Source: an uncultured Pseudomonadota bacterium (GTDB lineage Bacteria > Myxococcota_A > UBA796 > JAFGLY01). Taken from it: a DNA stretch of 64,000 nucleotides. This document shows, one piece after another, positions 27,600 through 35,264 of the stretch (positions are counted from its first letter, which is position 1; the number at the start of each line of letters is the position of its first letter). The translations under genes and the position numbers were made by a program. The DNA lies in the NCBI GenBank assembly GCA_937912125.1, contig CALDOK010000390.1, positions 1 through 64,000 of the forward strand. Reading direction: 5' to 3'. The notes under the pieces are model-generated. The model searched no databases. It saw only the letters and a program-made list of their open reading frames with translations, and was not told the DNA's origin.

Positions 27600-27821
27600 C
27601 GGGGTTCTCCTGAAGTGGGCGTTGATTGGCAGGGATCTGTCGAAGATTCTATGGAATAGCGCGCTCGGGCTTCTCGGTCCGACCCTCACTGGCTGAGATC
27701 TGATCCAGGTGAGGGTGAGGCCCCTCTGTGGGCCGTCGCAGGGGACAGGCCGAGCCCTTCAGCGCTCCGCGGACCGTGCCCACGGATGTCCCGGGGGCTC
27801 AGCGCCACCCAGGGCCTCGGA

Positions 27822-28853
27822 CTAGCGCCTGCGCCGGGGCGCCAGGCTCAGGCCCAGCATGGCCAGCAGCAACCCGAGCCCCTGGGTGGGGCGCGGGCTG
27901 ACGCTGCAGCCGCCGAGCCAGCCGTCGGTGGCGCTGGGGTCGACGTCGGAGGGTCGCTTGGGCTCGTCGATGCCGGTGTCCCAGGTGGGGTCGGTGTCGG
28001 CGTCGGCGTCAGCGTCAGCGTCTGCGTCTGCGTCGGCGTCGGCGTCGCTGTCGGTGTCGGAGTCCGAGTCGGCGTCGGTGTCGGCGTCGGCCTCGAGCTC
28101 CACGTACTCCTCGATCCAGTACAGGTAGCGATCCACCCGGCTGCTGGCCAAGCCGCCGTCGACGCAGGGCTGGCCGCCGCTGGTGGTGAAGCCGTAGGAG
28201 ATCACCCCCGCCAGCTCGAAGCTGTTGCTGCCCACGATCTCGAGGGTGGCCCCGCCCGAGTCGCCCGAGCAGGCGTTCTGGCCGTCGGGCTCGTCGAAGG
28301 TGTAGATGAACGAGCTGTCGTACTGCCAGACGGGCACGTCGGCGGTGCGCTTGATGTCGCCGTCGTTGGCGTGGTCGCGGGTGATGCCGAAGCCCACCAG
28401 GCGCATGTCGTCGCCCACCCAGCTGTTGGTGACGTTGTCGCTGTTGACGGGCATGGGGGTGACGCTGCGGATGCCGGAACCAGCGAGCTCGAGCAGGCCG
28501 ATGTCGCCGGCCATGGTGGTCTGGTTCCAGGACGGAAACTCGATGGCCCGAGTGACCTCGGCGTAGTCGTCGACCTGGCCGCGGGTGAGGTCGCGGCCGA
28601 TGACGAAGTAGATGTCGTAGCGGCTGTAGTCGCCGTTGACGGCCTCGACGCAGTGGGCCGCGGTGATGACCCAGTTGGGGTCCACCAGGGTGCCCGAGCA
28701 GAACGACCCGTACATGGAGCCGCCCTGGACGATGACCAGAGCACCCACGGCCGGGTAGTCCTGGGTCGCGGAGCCGTTGACGATGGGCGGAGGGGGCAGA
28801 TCGGCCTGGGCCGCGAGGGGCAGGAGCAGGCCGATGAGCAGGGTGTGGTACAC
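27822..28853 (-). CDS. secreted trypsin-like serine protease with MYXO-CTERM-like tail
   Basis: The protein has 343 residues. GTG 28853 follows GGAGG. It has a signal peptide (YHTLLIGLLLPLAAQA), then IVNG as the start of the mature chymotrypsin fold. The catalytic triad is complete: TAAHC (His67), AGDIGLL (Asp117) and CSGDSGG (Ser199). Residues ~270-300 are an Asp-Ala-Asp repeat linker. The C-terminus has GGCSVSP, a hydrophobic helix and a final RRRR, the organisation of MYXO-CTERM sorting signals, which suggests processing at Cys and surface anchoring. It lies downstream of the TAP-type hydrolase on the same strand, separated by 98 bp and a hairpin. Confidence 0.9.
   Translation of the reverse strand: MYHTLLIGLLLPLAAQADLPPPPIVNGSATQDYPAVGALVIVQGGSMYGSFCSGTLVDPNWVITAAHCVEAVNGDYSRYDIYFVIGRDLTRGQVDDYAEVTRAIEFPSWNQTTMAGDIGLLELAGSGIRSVTPMPVNSDNVTNSWVGDDMRLVGFGITRDHANDGDIKRTADVPVWQYDSSFIYTFDEPDGQNACSGDSGGATLEIVGSNSFELAGVISYGFTTSGGQPCVDGGLASSRVDRYLYWIEEYVELEADADTDADSDSDTDSDADADADADADADADADTDPTWDTGIDEPKRPSDVDPSATDGWLGGCSVSPRPTQGLGLLLAMLGLSLAPRRRR
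27983..28094. repeat. degenerate hexamer repeat (GTCGGC)n encoding Asp-Ala linker
   Basis: About 18 imperfect hexamers of GTCGGC/GTCAGC/GTCTGC type are read on the minus strand as GAC-GCC units. They encode the alternating Asp-Ala/Asp-Ser linker before the sorting tail of the protease. Such a tract is prone to length change. Confidence 0.8.
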
Positions 28854-28922
28854 GGGACCTCCGGGTAGGGGGCCAATGTAGCGCCGCGGTGGGCGGCCCG
28901 CAGTCCAGCGCACCCGTGTAGG

Positions 28923-28942
28923 GGCGGGTTTCACACCCGCCT
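28923..28942. terminator. hairpin after TAP-type hydrolase gene
   Basis: GGCGGGT-TTCAC-ACCCGCC is a perfect 7-bp stem with a 5-nt loop, 10 bp downstream of the hydrolase stop codon on the minus strand. No T-run follows, so it may be a transcript-end stabiliser or a dispersed intergenic repeat rather than a strict intrinsic terminator. Confidence 0.5.
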
Positions 28943-28951
28943 GTCCGGAGT

Positions 28952-30514
28952 TCAGTCCCAGAGTCCCTCGGTGCCGAAGTAGTGCTCGGCGTAGAACTGG
29001 CCCGGGTCGAAGTCGATGGGCAGGGTGCGCTCCACGCAGGCGCGGTCGAGGGCCGCCGTGGGATCGGCCATGAAGCCCAGCACCAGCTGGAAGCCGCAGG
29101 GCTCCTCGCTGTCGTCGCTGACCACGGGGGTGTCGAAGCTGGTGCTGTGGGCGCTGTGCTCGAAGCTCACCCAGTGCTGATGGGCCCCGTCGAAGTGCTC
29201 GGTGACGCCCTGGGCCAGGGCGTGGGGAGTGACCGGATCGAGCTCGCCCTGAAGCATGAGCATGGGGGTCTCGGTCTGCGCCCAGCGGTCGTCCCAGCTG
29301 GCGTCTTGGTACAGGGGCCACTGCTCGTAGATCTCCAGCTTGCTGTGGCCGTAGCCCTTGACCACCAGGGCCTCGTCGTAGAGATCGTCGTACCAGGCGT
29401 CCAGATCCACGCCCTCGAAGTCCGGGTGGGCCCACATCTCCGAGAACATCACGTGGTGCTGCAGCAGGATGGAGTAGGCCTCGATGTCCCAGGACCCTCC
29501 ATCGCCGAACAGGGCGTAGTACAGGTTGACCAGGGCTGCTTCGTCGTCGGCGCTGCAGCGGTCCAGCCGGTAGGCGGCCGCGGGGATCACCGCCATGCCG
29601 GAGCGGCTGTACATCAGGTAGGCCAGCAGGGAGCTGACCAGGCTCGAGGACAAGCCCGACGAGGTGCAGTGGTCTTCTTTGTCCATGCGCTCGAGGGCCG
29701 CCCCCAGGGAGGCCCAGGGGTCGTCGCCCAGGTAGCCCGAGCAGACCTCGTCCTGGCCGCAGCGGCTGAACAGCTCCTGCGCGGCCAGGTTGGTGTAGGG
29801 CTCCGAGAGGATCAGCGTGGTGTCGGTGGGGGCGATGCCCTCGATGATCACGCCGTCGGCCTGGGTGGGGGCCACAGCCAGGTAGCGCTGGGCCCAGTAG
29901 GAGCCGTAGCTGCCGCCCCAGGCGAAGACCTGGGCCTCGGCGCTGCGGGTGGCCTCGATGTACGCCGCCAGATCGTAGGAGGACAGGGTGGAGGTGTAGG
30001 CCTCGAGGCGGTCGCCCAGCTCGTCCTGGATCTGGGCGATGCAGCCTGGGTACTCGCTGCTGGTGATGGACTCTCCCGACGGGGTGGTCAGGCCCTCGGC
30101 GTCGCAGCCCAGGCGCTCGCTGTAGCCGGTGCCCCGGTGGTCGAGGGTGTAGATCTCGGCGCTGGGGTAGCGCTCCTGGATGTACGCCATGCGCGCGGGG
30201 AAGTCGTACAGCCCCGAGGCGCCAGGGCCGCCGTCCAGCAGCCACAGCTGCCTGTCGGCGGGCTGCTGTGCGGGCAGTCGCTTGGCATGGATCTCGATGG
30301 TCCTGTCGTCGTCGGGATCTTCCCAGAACAGGGGCATGGGGGTGGCCGAGCACTCGGCCAGGCCGTCGTCGGCCCCCTCGACCAGGGAGCAGGGCTGCCA
30401 GCTGGCGGTCCAGCCCGCCCAGGGCGCGGGAGCCAGGGGTTCGGCGGTGTCCAGCTTGTCGTCGGGGTGGCAGGCGGTGGTGGCCGTGGCCAACAGGATG
30501 AGCCAGCTGCGCAT
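28952..30514 (-). CDS. TAP-type alpha/beta hydrolase lipoprotein (peptidase S33)
   Basis: The protein has 520 residues. ATG 30514 is preferred because AAGGA lies 8 bp upstream; ATG 30520 would leave 2 bp. The signal peptide ends in ATTAC (Cys15), a probable lipobox, followed by an Asp/Pro linker. The alpha/beta hydrolase core has the oxyanion HGG-equivalent DGGPGASG (94-101), DHRGTG (125-130), the nucleophile elbow GGSYGSY (Ser202), Asp in GELDPVTP and His in FEHSAHS. This is the tripeptidyl-aminopeptidase/proline-iminopeptidase pattern with a TAP-like C-terminus. It is likely a surface or periplasmic exopeptidase that could act with the trypsin-like protease encoded downstream. It is divergent from the gene at 30623. 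Confidence 0.85.
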   Translation of the reverse strand: MRSWLILLATATTACHPDDKLDTAEPLAPAPWAGWTASWQPCSLVEGADDGLAECSATPMPLFWEDPDDDRTIEIHAKRLPAQQPADRQLWLLDGGPGASGLYDFPARMAYIQERYPSAEIYTLDHRGTGYSERLGCDAEGLTTPSGESITSSEYPGCIAQIQDELGDRLEAYTSTLSSYDLAAYIEATRSAEAQVFAWGGSYGSYWAQRYLAVAPTQADGVIIEGIAPTDTTLILSEPYTNLAAQELFSRCGQDEVCSGYLGDDPWASLGAALERMDKEDHCTSSGLSSSLVSSLLAYLMYSRSGMAVIPAAAYRLDRCSADDEAALVNLYYALFGDGGSWDIEAYSILLQHHVMFSEMWAHPDFEGVDLDAWYDDLYDEALVVKGYGHSKLEIYEQWPLYQDASWDDRWAQTETPMLMLQGELDPVTPHALAQGVTEHFDGAHQHWVSFEHSAHSTSFDTPVVSDDSEEPCGFQLVLGFMADPTAALDRACVERTLPIDFDPGQFYAEHYFGTEGLWD

Positions 30515-30622
30515 GGTCATATTCCTTGTTCGGTATGCACAGTGGTAGTGCTCCGGTGCGTGACAGGTGTTGACCCGGGCTGCCTGGGCTTCGGGATAGG
30601 CTGGGTCTGCCCAGGGAGCACC

Positions 30623-32113
30623 ATGCGCTGGACCCTCTCGCTCGTCGCCCTCGCCGCCTGCCATCCCGACCCCTTCGCGGGCGCCCGGCCGCTCCAGCCT
30701 TTCCACCCCGACAGCGGCCCCGTGGACACGGCCGAGGCTGACGGGGACACCGACGCCGACGCCGACAGCGACGCCGACGCCGACGCCGACGCGGATGGCG
30801 ACTGCGACTTCGACTATGCCGAGCAGTTCTCCCTGGTGCCACCGCCGCGCCTGGTCGCCCCGGCCTGGGAGTCCCGTCGGCGGCTCGACGTGCAGGGCGC
30901 GGTGGTCTGGGCCGAGCCGGCCCCGGCGGGCACCTGGGCCCTCGCGCTGGACCGATCCGATACGCCCCCGCCCATGCCCGATCTGACCATGCCGAGCTAC
31001 AGCGACGACATGCCTCTGTTCGAGCGGGCCGAGGACTGGAGCGGGGATCGCTGCTTCGAGACCCCCCGTGGGGTGGAGTGGCTGGACGAGGCGGGAGCCT
31101 ACGAACTCTACCTGGACATCGCCGAGCTCACGACCGGCATCGCGGCGGTCACGGCGGGTGGACGTCGCACGGTGCTGGGCCTGCGGGGTGTCTACCCCGG
31201 CACCTTCGCCTGGCATGGCAACGCCCCCAACCTGTTCAATGACACCCTGGTGCTGCTGTGGCAGGACGGCGACGGCAAGCACGTGCGCGAGTACCCGGTC
31301 AACACCGACACCGGGGACTACAACTTCGGCACCAACGGCTCCTCGAGCCTGCGACCCAACCGGCGCTACACCCACCAGGACGGCTGGCACCGCGACTACA
31401 ACGCCCTGTCTGTCGCCGAGTGGGGCTACCACAGCATCGACGACAGCAACCACAACGGTCACTGGGACTCCGATCGCAACGGCTGGCTGCCCCCAGACTC
31501 CGCCACCGACTACGAGCGGCAGGGCTCGGGTCACAACATCCACATGGCCTCGGTGGACGCGCCCCTGGGCACAGCGACGGTGGACAACTGGTCCGCCGGC
31601 TGCCAGACCATCCCGGGGATGGACACCTGGACCGCGTTCATCGGTGACGCCTGGGAGAGCGAGGGCACCCAGGTGCAGTACTTCCTGGTGGACGCCCGCG
31701 ACATCGACCCCGAGGTCTGGGAGCCCTGCGCGACCTACGACGGCAGCCACACTTGCCCGTTCCGCATCGATCACCTGCCCTTCGAGGCCACCGCCAACAC
31801 GGCCACCGCCGGGACCGAGCAGTTCGATGTCTACAACTGCTCCGAGGCCGACGAGGGTGGGGCCGAGCTGGTCTGGCTGCTCACCACCGACGAATACGGC
31901 ACGTTGAGCGTAGAGGTGGACTGCGACGAGCCGGTGGACATCGATGTGCACCTGCTCGAGGGCGACGACCCCGATGCCTGCGTGGCCCGGGACCACACCG
32001 ACTTCGACCATGCCATCTCTCCTGGCCGCTACCTGATCGTGGCCGACACCTGGGTGGACGAGGGGGGCGCGGCGCTGAGCGGGGAGTTCACCCTGCGCGT
32101 GGACTTGTACTGA
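30623..32113 (+). CDS. secreted lipoprotein with SAGC-type putative wall-acting domain and PPC-like domain
   Basis: The protein has 496 residues. ATG 30623 has AGGGAG upstream. The lipobox is VALAAC (Cys13). A Thr/Asp linker with an Asp-Ala repeat spans about 35-58. The central domain has a metal- or substrate-binding-looking core: TFAWHGNAPNLFND, then SGHNIHMAS and DNWSAGCQTIPGM. The His...SAGCQ arrangement recalls L,D-transpeptidase-like and phage wall-enzyme catalytic Cys motifs, but this is only a motif resemblance. The last ~100 residues look like a bacterial pre-peptidase C-terminal (PPC) beta-sandwich (DIDVHLLEGDDPDAC...GRYLIVADTW). It is divergently transcribed from the TAP-type hydrolase. 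Confidence 0.75.
   Translation: MRWTLSLVALAACHPDPFAGARPLQPFHPDSGPVDTAEADGDTDADADSDADADADADGDCDFDYAEQFSLVPPPRLVAPAWESRRRLDVQGAVVWAEPAPAGTWALALDRSDTPPPMPDLTMPSYSDDMPLFERAEDWSGDRCFETPRGVEWLDEAGAYELYLDIAELTTGIAAVTAGGRRTVLGLRGVYPGTFAWHGNAPNLFNDTLVLLWQDGDGKHVREYPVNTDTGDYNFGTNGSSSLRPNRRYTHQDGWHRDYNALSVAEWGYHSIDDSNHNGHWDSDRNGWLPPDSATDYERQGSGHNIHMASVDAPLGTATVDNWSAGCQTIPGMDTWTAFIGDAWESEGTQVQYFLVDARDIDPEVWEPCATYDGSHTCPFRIDHLPFEATANTATAGTEQFDVYNCSEADEGGAELVWLLTTDEYGTLSVEVDCDEPVDIDVHLLEGDDPDACVARDHTDFDHAISPGRYLIVADTWVDEGGAALSGEFTLRVDLY
30745..30792 (+). repeat. GACGCC hexamer repeat encoding Asp-Ala linker
   Basis: Eight near-identical GACGCC/GACAGC hexamers encode the Asp-Ala linker after the lipobox. 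It is the same unit as in the protease gene at 27983-28094 but on the opposite strand. Confidence 0.8.
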
Positions 32114-32168
32114 ACCCAGGCCGCGCTGCCCAGGGAACCGTGGCGCCTCAGCGGGATACCAAGCATCC

Positions 32169-34499
32169 ATGCACTGGCCCCTGATCCCCGTCCTGATCCT
32201 CGCCTCCTGCGCCCCTCCCGATCCCCTGCTCCACGTGGCCCCGTTGGTCCCGGAGACGTCGGTGGTGGAGGATCTACGGGCGCTGGTCCCGGCCTATGGC
32301 TTGGCCCTGGTGGTCACGCCGGAGCGGGTGCGCGTCGCGCCCCTGGGCAGCTTCGAGGACTTCGGTGAGGACTCCCGGCTCACCCTCGAGGCGGTCACCG
32401 ACCTGCCGGTGCAGGCCGGCGAGTTCCCTGAGGACCAGCGCAAGGGTCAGCTCGCCATGCCCCTGTACGACGCCCTGCTGGAGCGCGCCGAGGCCTGGAA
32501 GGACGAGGGCGAGCGGATGCTCATCGAGGAGCGGGACTTCCGCGGCGAGCTGTGGCTGCTGGTGGACCGGGAGATCGACTTCGAGGCGCTGCGGCCGCTG
32601 ATGTACTCGGCGGGCCAGGCCCAGTACTCCGAGTTCCAGCTGGTGACCTTCGGCCAAGCCCCTTCCACGGCGGCGGCCCCCACGGCCCCAGCGGAGAGCG
32701 GCCGGCTGCACATGCTGGGCACCCACGCCGACCGCACCACGCGTGCCGCGCCCACCGTGGGGCTGCGTGTGGGGCTCCTGGGTGTGAAGCGCCCTGTCGA
32801 GCAGGCCGCGCTGCCGCCACCGCGCTTCGAGGTGGACGACCGTGGGGCCACGTTTGTGATCTCGTCCCCCCGCGACGAATTGCTCTCCCCCCTTGTGAGC
32901 GTCGATCCGGAGCGCATGAACGGCATCCTGCGCGCGGACCCGTCCAACCCGCGCCTGTATCCGAGCTTCGCCGCTGCCGTCGCCGCCGCCGCCAGCCCGG
33001 TGCTGCCCAGCCTCGAGCTGCTGCTGCAGCTGAGCAAGGGTGCCGACGACCGCATGGTGGCCGCGCTGGAGCGCCACGAGGCTCCGGATCGGGCGGCCTG
33101 GATCGAGGCCATGGTGCGGGCCGTCCTGGCGCGTCCTGGGGAGGGATCGGAGGGCCGGGCCACCTTGGCCTGGCTGGTCGCCGCCGCGCTGCTGGGGGGC
33201 CAGGACCCCGCGGCCTGGGGGGTGCCCCTCGAGATCATGGCCGAGGCCCGCGGGCTGGTGCAGGCGTTCGAAGACCAGCCGCGCCGTGCCAAGCCCCTCG
33301 GCATCTACAGCGAGGCCCCCGATCTCGCGGCGATCTTCGCGCGGGATCGCTTCCTGCTCACGCCCCTGCGCATGAGCGTCGCCGACGAGCGTGCGGTCGC
33401 CTTGGGACTGCACGGCCTGCTCGCGCGTCAGCCGGCACTGGCCGAGACCCTGCGCTGGGATCTGGCCCTGCAGGCCATGCTGACCAACCCCTCGCGGGTG
33501 CCGGGGGTGCTCGACCTGGACCCCGACGCGCTGCCCCCCGAGGTCGCCCTGCTCCCCCCGGCCACCAGCCGCGAGTCCGAGCTGATCGCGCGCTTCGGGG
33601 GCACCGCCATGGTGGGGCCACGCACCATGGAGCTGTTCGTGCGCTCCGTCAAGGACGGCACGGTCCGCCTCTCGCCCCGCGAGGACAGCGGCTGGTACGA
33701 CTTCCAGCAGTGGGCCCTCGAGCCCCTGCTCACTCTGCCGGAGGCCGAGGTGCTCCACGCCGACGCGGGGTACGCCGAGCGCCTCGAGAAGGCCTTCCAG
33801 GCGGCCATCGCCATGCGGCGGGAGACCCACATCAAGTCGCTGCAGCTGCCCGCCATCGGAGCGGCCTGGTCCGATCGCGTCGCGGTCACCGTGGCCCCCG
33901 ACCTGCGGGTGGAGCCGCTTCCCTCCCACTACGAGCGCTCGTCCATCGCCTACGACTTCCTCTTCGCCGCCGTCCTCGAACCCCACACGGGCGAGGCCTG
34001 GGAGGGCTGGGAGCAGGGTGCGGTAGCCGCCGATCTGCGCGAGGCCCAGCGGGTCTACCGGGACGCGGCGGTGATCGCTCGGGCCGACCTGGGGTTGCCG
34101 GCCCTCGCAGAGGAGCCGGTGGACGAGACCCTGGCCTGGCTCGACGCGTGGCCCACCGATCCGCGCATGGCCGAGGACCTGCGCTTCATGATCCCCTTTG
34201 GTGAGGACATGGCCGGCAGGCCCATCGCCTGGACCGTGCTGGGCGTGAAGCTGGTGGACCTCACGGTGGCCTACGATCGGCTGCCCACGGTGCGCTCCCT
34301 CGATCCAGCCATCGAGCTGGATGTGAGCTTCATCGAGGCCCGCTACACCTTGCCCGTGGTGGTCTTCGCCGAGCTGCCCGTGGCGGAGATCCTGGACCGC
34401 CAGGAGTTCCGAGAGTTGGCCGATGCGCACCCCACCCAGCGGGACCTGATGGCGGCGCTGGAGCCGGTGCGTGAACCCCCCTCGGGGTGCGGGCGGTAG
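32169..34499 (+). CDS. large lipoprotein of unknown function
   Basis: The protein has 776 residues. The signal peptide ends in LILASC (Cys14), a good lipobox. The ribosome site is weak, but the next in-frame Met would remove the signal. The mature part is Ala/Leu/Glu-rich with a repeated alpha/beta pattern. Residues ~240-480 are mostly helical (LELLLQLSKGADDRMVAALERHE), and 500-776 contain conserved-looking aromatic segments (SGWYDFQQWALEPLLTLPEAE, HYERSSIAYDFLFAAVLEPHTG). No catalytic motif is recognised. It follows the SAGC-type lipoprotein by 55 bp on the same strand and may be co-transcribed. Confidence 0.75.
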   Translation: MHWPLIPVLILASCAPPDPLLHVAPLVPETSVVEDLRALVPAYGLALVVTPERVRVAPLGSFEDFGEDSRLTLEAVTDLPVQAGEFPEDQRKGQLAMPLYDALLERAEAWKDEGERMLIEERDFRGELWLLVDREIDFEALRPLMYSAGQAQYSEFQLVTFGQAPSTAAAPTAPAESGRLHMLGTHADRTTRAAPTVGLRVGLLGVKRPVEQAALPPPRFEVDDRGATFVISSPRDELLSPLVSVDPERMNGILRADPSNPRLYPSFAAAVAAAASPVLPSLELLLQLSKGADDRMVAALERHEAPDRAAWIEAMVRAVLARPGEGSEGRATLAWLVAAALLGGQDPAAWGVPLEIMAEARGLVQAFEDQPRRAKPLGIYSEAPDLAAIFARDRFLLTPLRMSVADERAVALGLHGLLARQPALAETLRWDLALQAMLTNPSRVPGVLDLDPDALPPEVALLPPATSRESELIARFGGTAMVGPRTMELFVRSVKDGTVRLSPREDSGWYDFQQWALEPLLTLPEAEVLHADAGYAERLEKAFQAAIAMRRETHIKSLQLPAIGAAWSDRVAVTVAPDLRVEPLPSHYERSSIAYDFLFAAVLEPHTGEAWEGWEQGAVAADLREAQRVYRDAAVIARADLGLPALAEEPVDETLAWLDAWPTDPRMAEDLRFMIPFGEDMAGRPIAWTVLGVKLVDLTVAYDRLPTVRSLDPAIELDVSFIEARYTLPVVVFAELPVAEILDRQEFRELADAHPTQRDLMAALEPVREPPSGCGR

Positions 34500-34616
34500 C
34501 GCCAGGGTCAGGCCGGGGTCAGCGAGGTGTCACCCTGGGGTCAGACCCCCGCGGAGCCGTAGCGCCGCTCGGGAGCCCGCGGGTATCAGGTGGGCACACC
34601 CAAACCGGAGTCCTCC

Positions 34617-35198
34617 ATGTTCCAGCGCAACGCCATCTGCCTCGCCGCCCTCGGCATCTTCACCATCCTCGCCTTCGGCAGCGCCGACGGTGGCGGCTCC
34701 TCCGACGGCCTCGGCGAGCTGGCCGTGGACGAGATGGAGAGCATCGTCTGCGAGGGCGACGCGCCCTTCAAGCTGCCCATCGACGACGAGGACGCCATCT
34801 GGGCCGCCCTCCAGCCCCACATCGCCGCCTCCCAGGGCCTGTACGTGGGCGAGGACTACTACATCATCATGGACGAGCGCGAGCTCAAGAGCGAGTGGGT
34901 CAGCGGAAGCGACGTGCGCGACTACGCCGTCGAGGCCATCGGTCAGATCTGCTCCTCCAGCACCAAGTGCGAGGGCAACACCTGCATCGTCAAGGAGTCG
35001 CTCTTCGACACCCAGTGGCACCTCGAGTTCCGCCCCGACGCCACCCAGGGCTGGTCCCTGGTCGGCTACTTCACCGGCACCCTCGACGAGGACGACGCCC
35101 CCCGCATGGCCCAGGTCCAGACCAGCCTGGACGCCTACAACGCCGCCATCGTGGCAGCGCTGGGCGACGGCGTGCCCGAGGCCGCTGCCGCCGAGTAG
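34617..35198 (+). CDS. exported protein of unknown function
   Basis: The protein has 193 residues. ATG 34617 follows CGGAG. The N-terminus is a signal peptide or anchor (NAICLAALGIFTILAFGSADGG) followed by a Gly/Ser linker. The rest is acidic with three or four Cys (IVCEG, QICSSSTKCEGNTC), probably disulphide-bonded, and a mixed alpha/beta pattern. No family is recognised. A small GGGGT-CAG-ACCCC hairpin lies in the gap before it (34536-34548 region). Confidence 0.7.
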   Translation: MFQRNAICLAALGIFTILAFGSADGGGSSDGLGELAVDEMESIVCEGDAPFKLPIDDEDAIWAALQPHIAASQGLYVGEDYYIIMDERELKSEWVSGSDVRDYAVEAIGQICSSSTKCEGNTCIVKESLFDTQWHLEFRPDATQGWSLVGYFTGTLDEDDAPRMAQVQTSLDAYNAAIVAALGDGVPEAAAAE

Positions 35199-35214
35199 TT
35201 TCGTCTTCAGCCCG

Positions 35215-35246
35215 TGGAGACTCAGTCGGATACGGCTGAGTCTCCA
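35215..35246. terminator. 11-bp perfect inverted repeat
   Basis: TGGAGACTCAG (35215-35225) and CTGAGTCTCCA (35236-35246) form a perfect 11-bp stem with a 10-nt loop, 16 bp after the stop of the exported protein and 18 bp before the next start. There is no T-run. It is either a terminator/RNA stabiliser of the upstream gene or a leader structure for the MopE-like gene. Confidence 0.55.
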
Positions 35247-35264
35247 GCTGCTTCAGGAGCCCTC

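Noticed and set aside
27983-28094. Regular short repeats that might be a CRISPR array.
   Set aside because: Units are only 6 bp, have no spacers and lie in frame inside a protease gene.
28952-32170. Very long open frames on both strands across this interval (over 1000 codons each).
   Set aside because: High GC keeps antisense frames open. Only the TAP-type hydrolase (minus, to 30514) and the lipoprotein (plus, from 30623) show signal peptides, ribosome sites and family motifs; the extensions are repetitive Arg/Gly/His-rich shadows.
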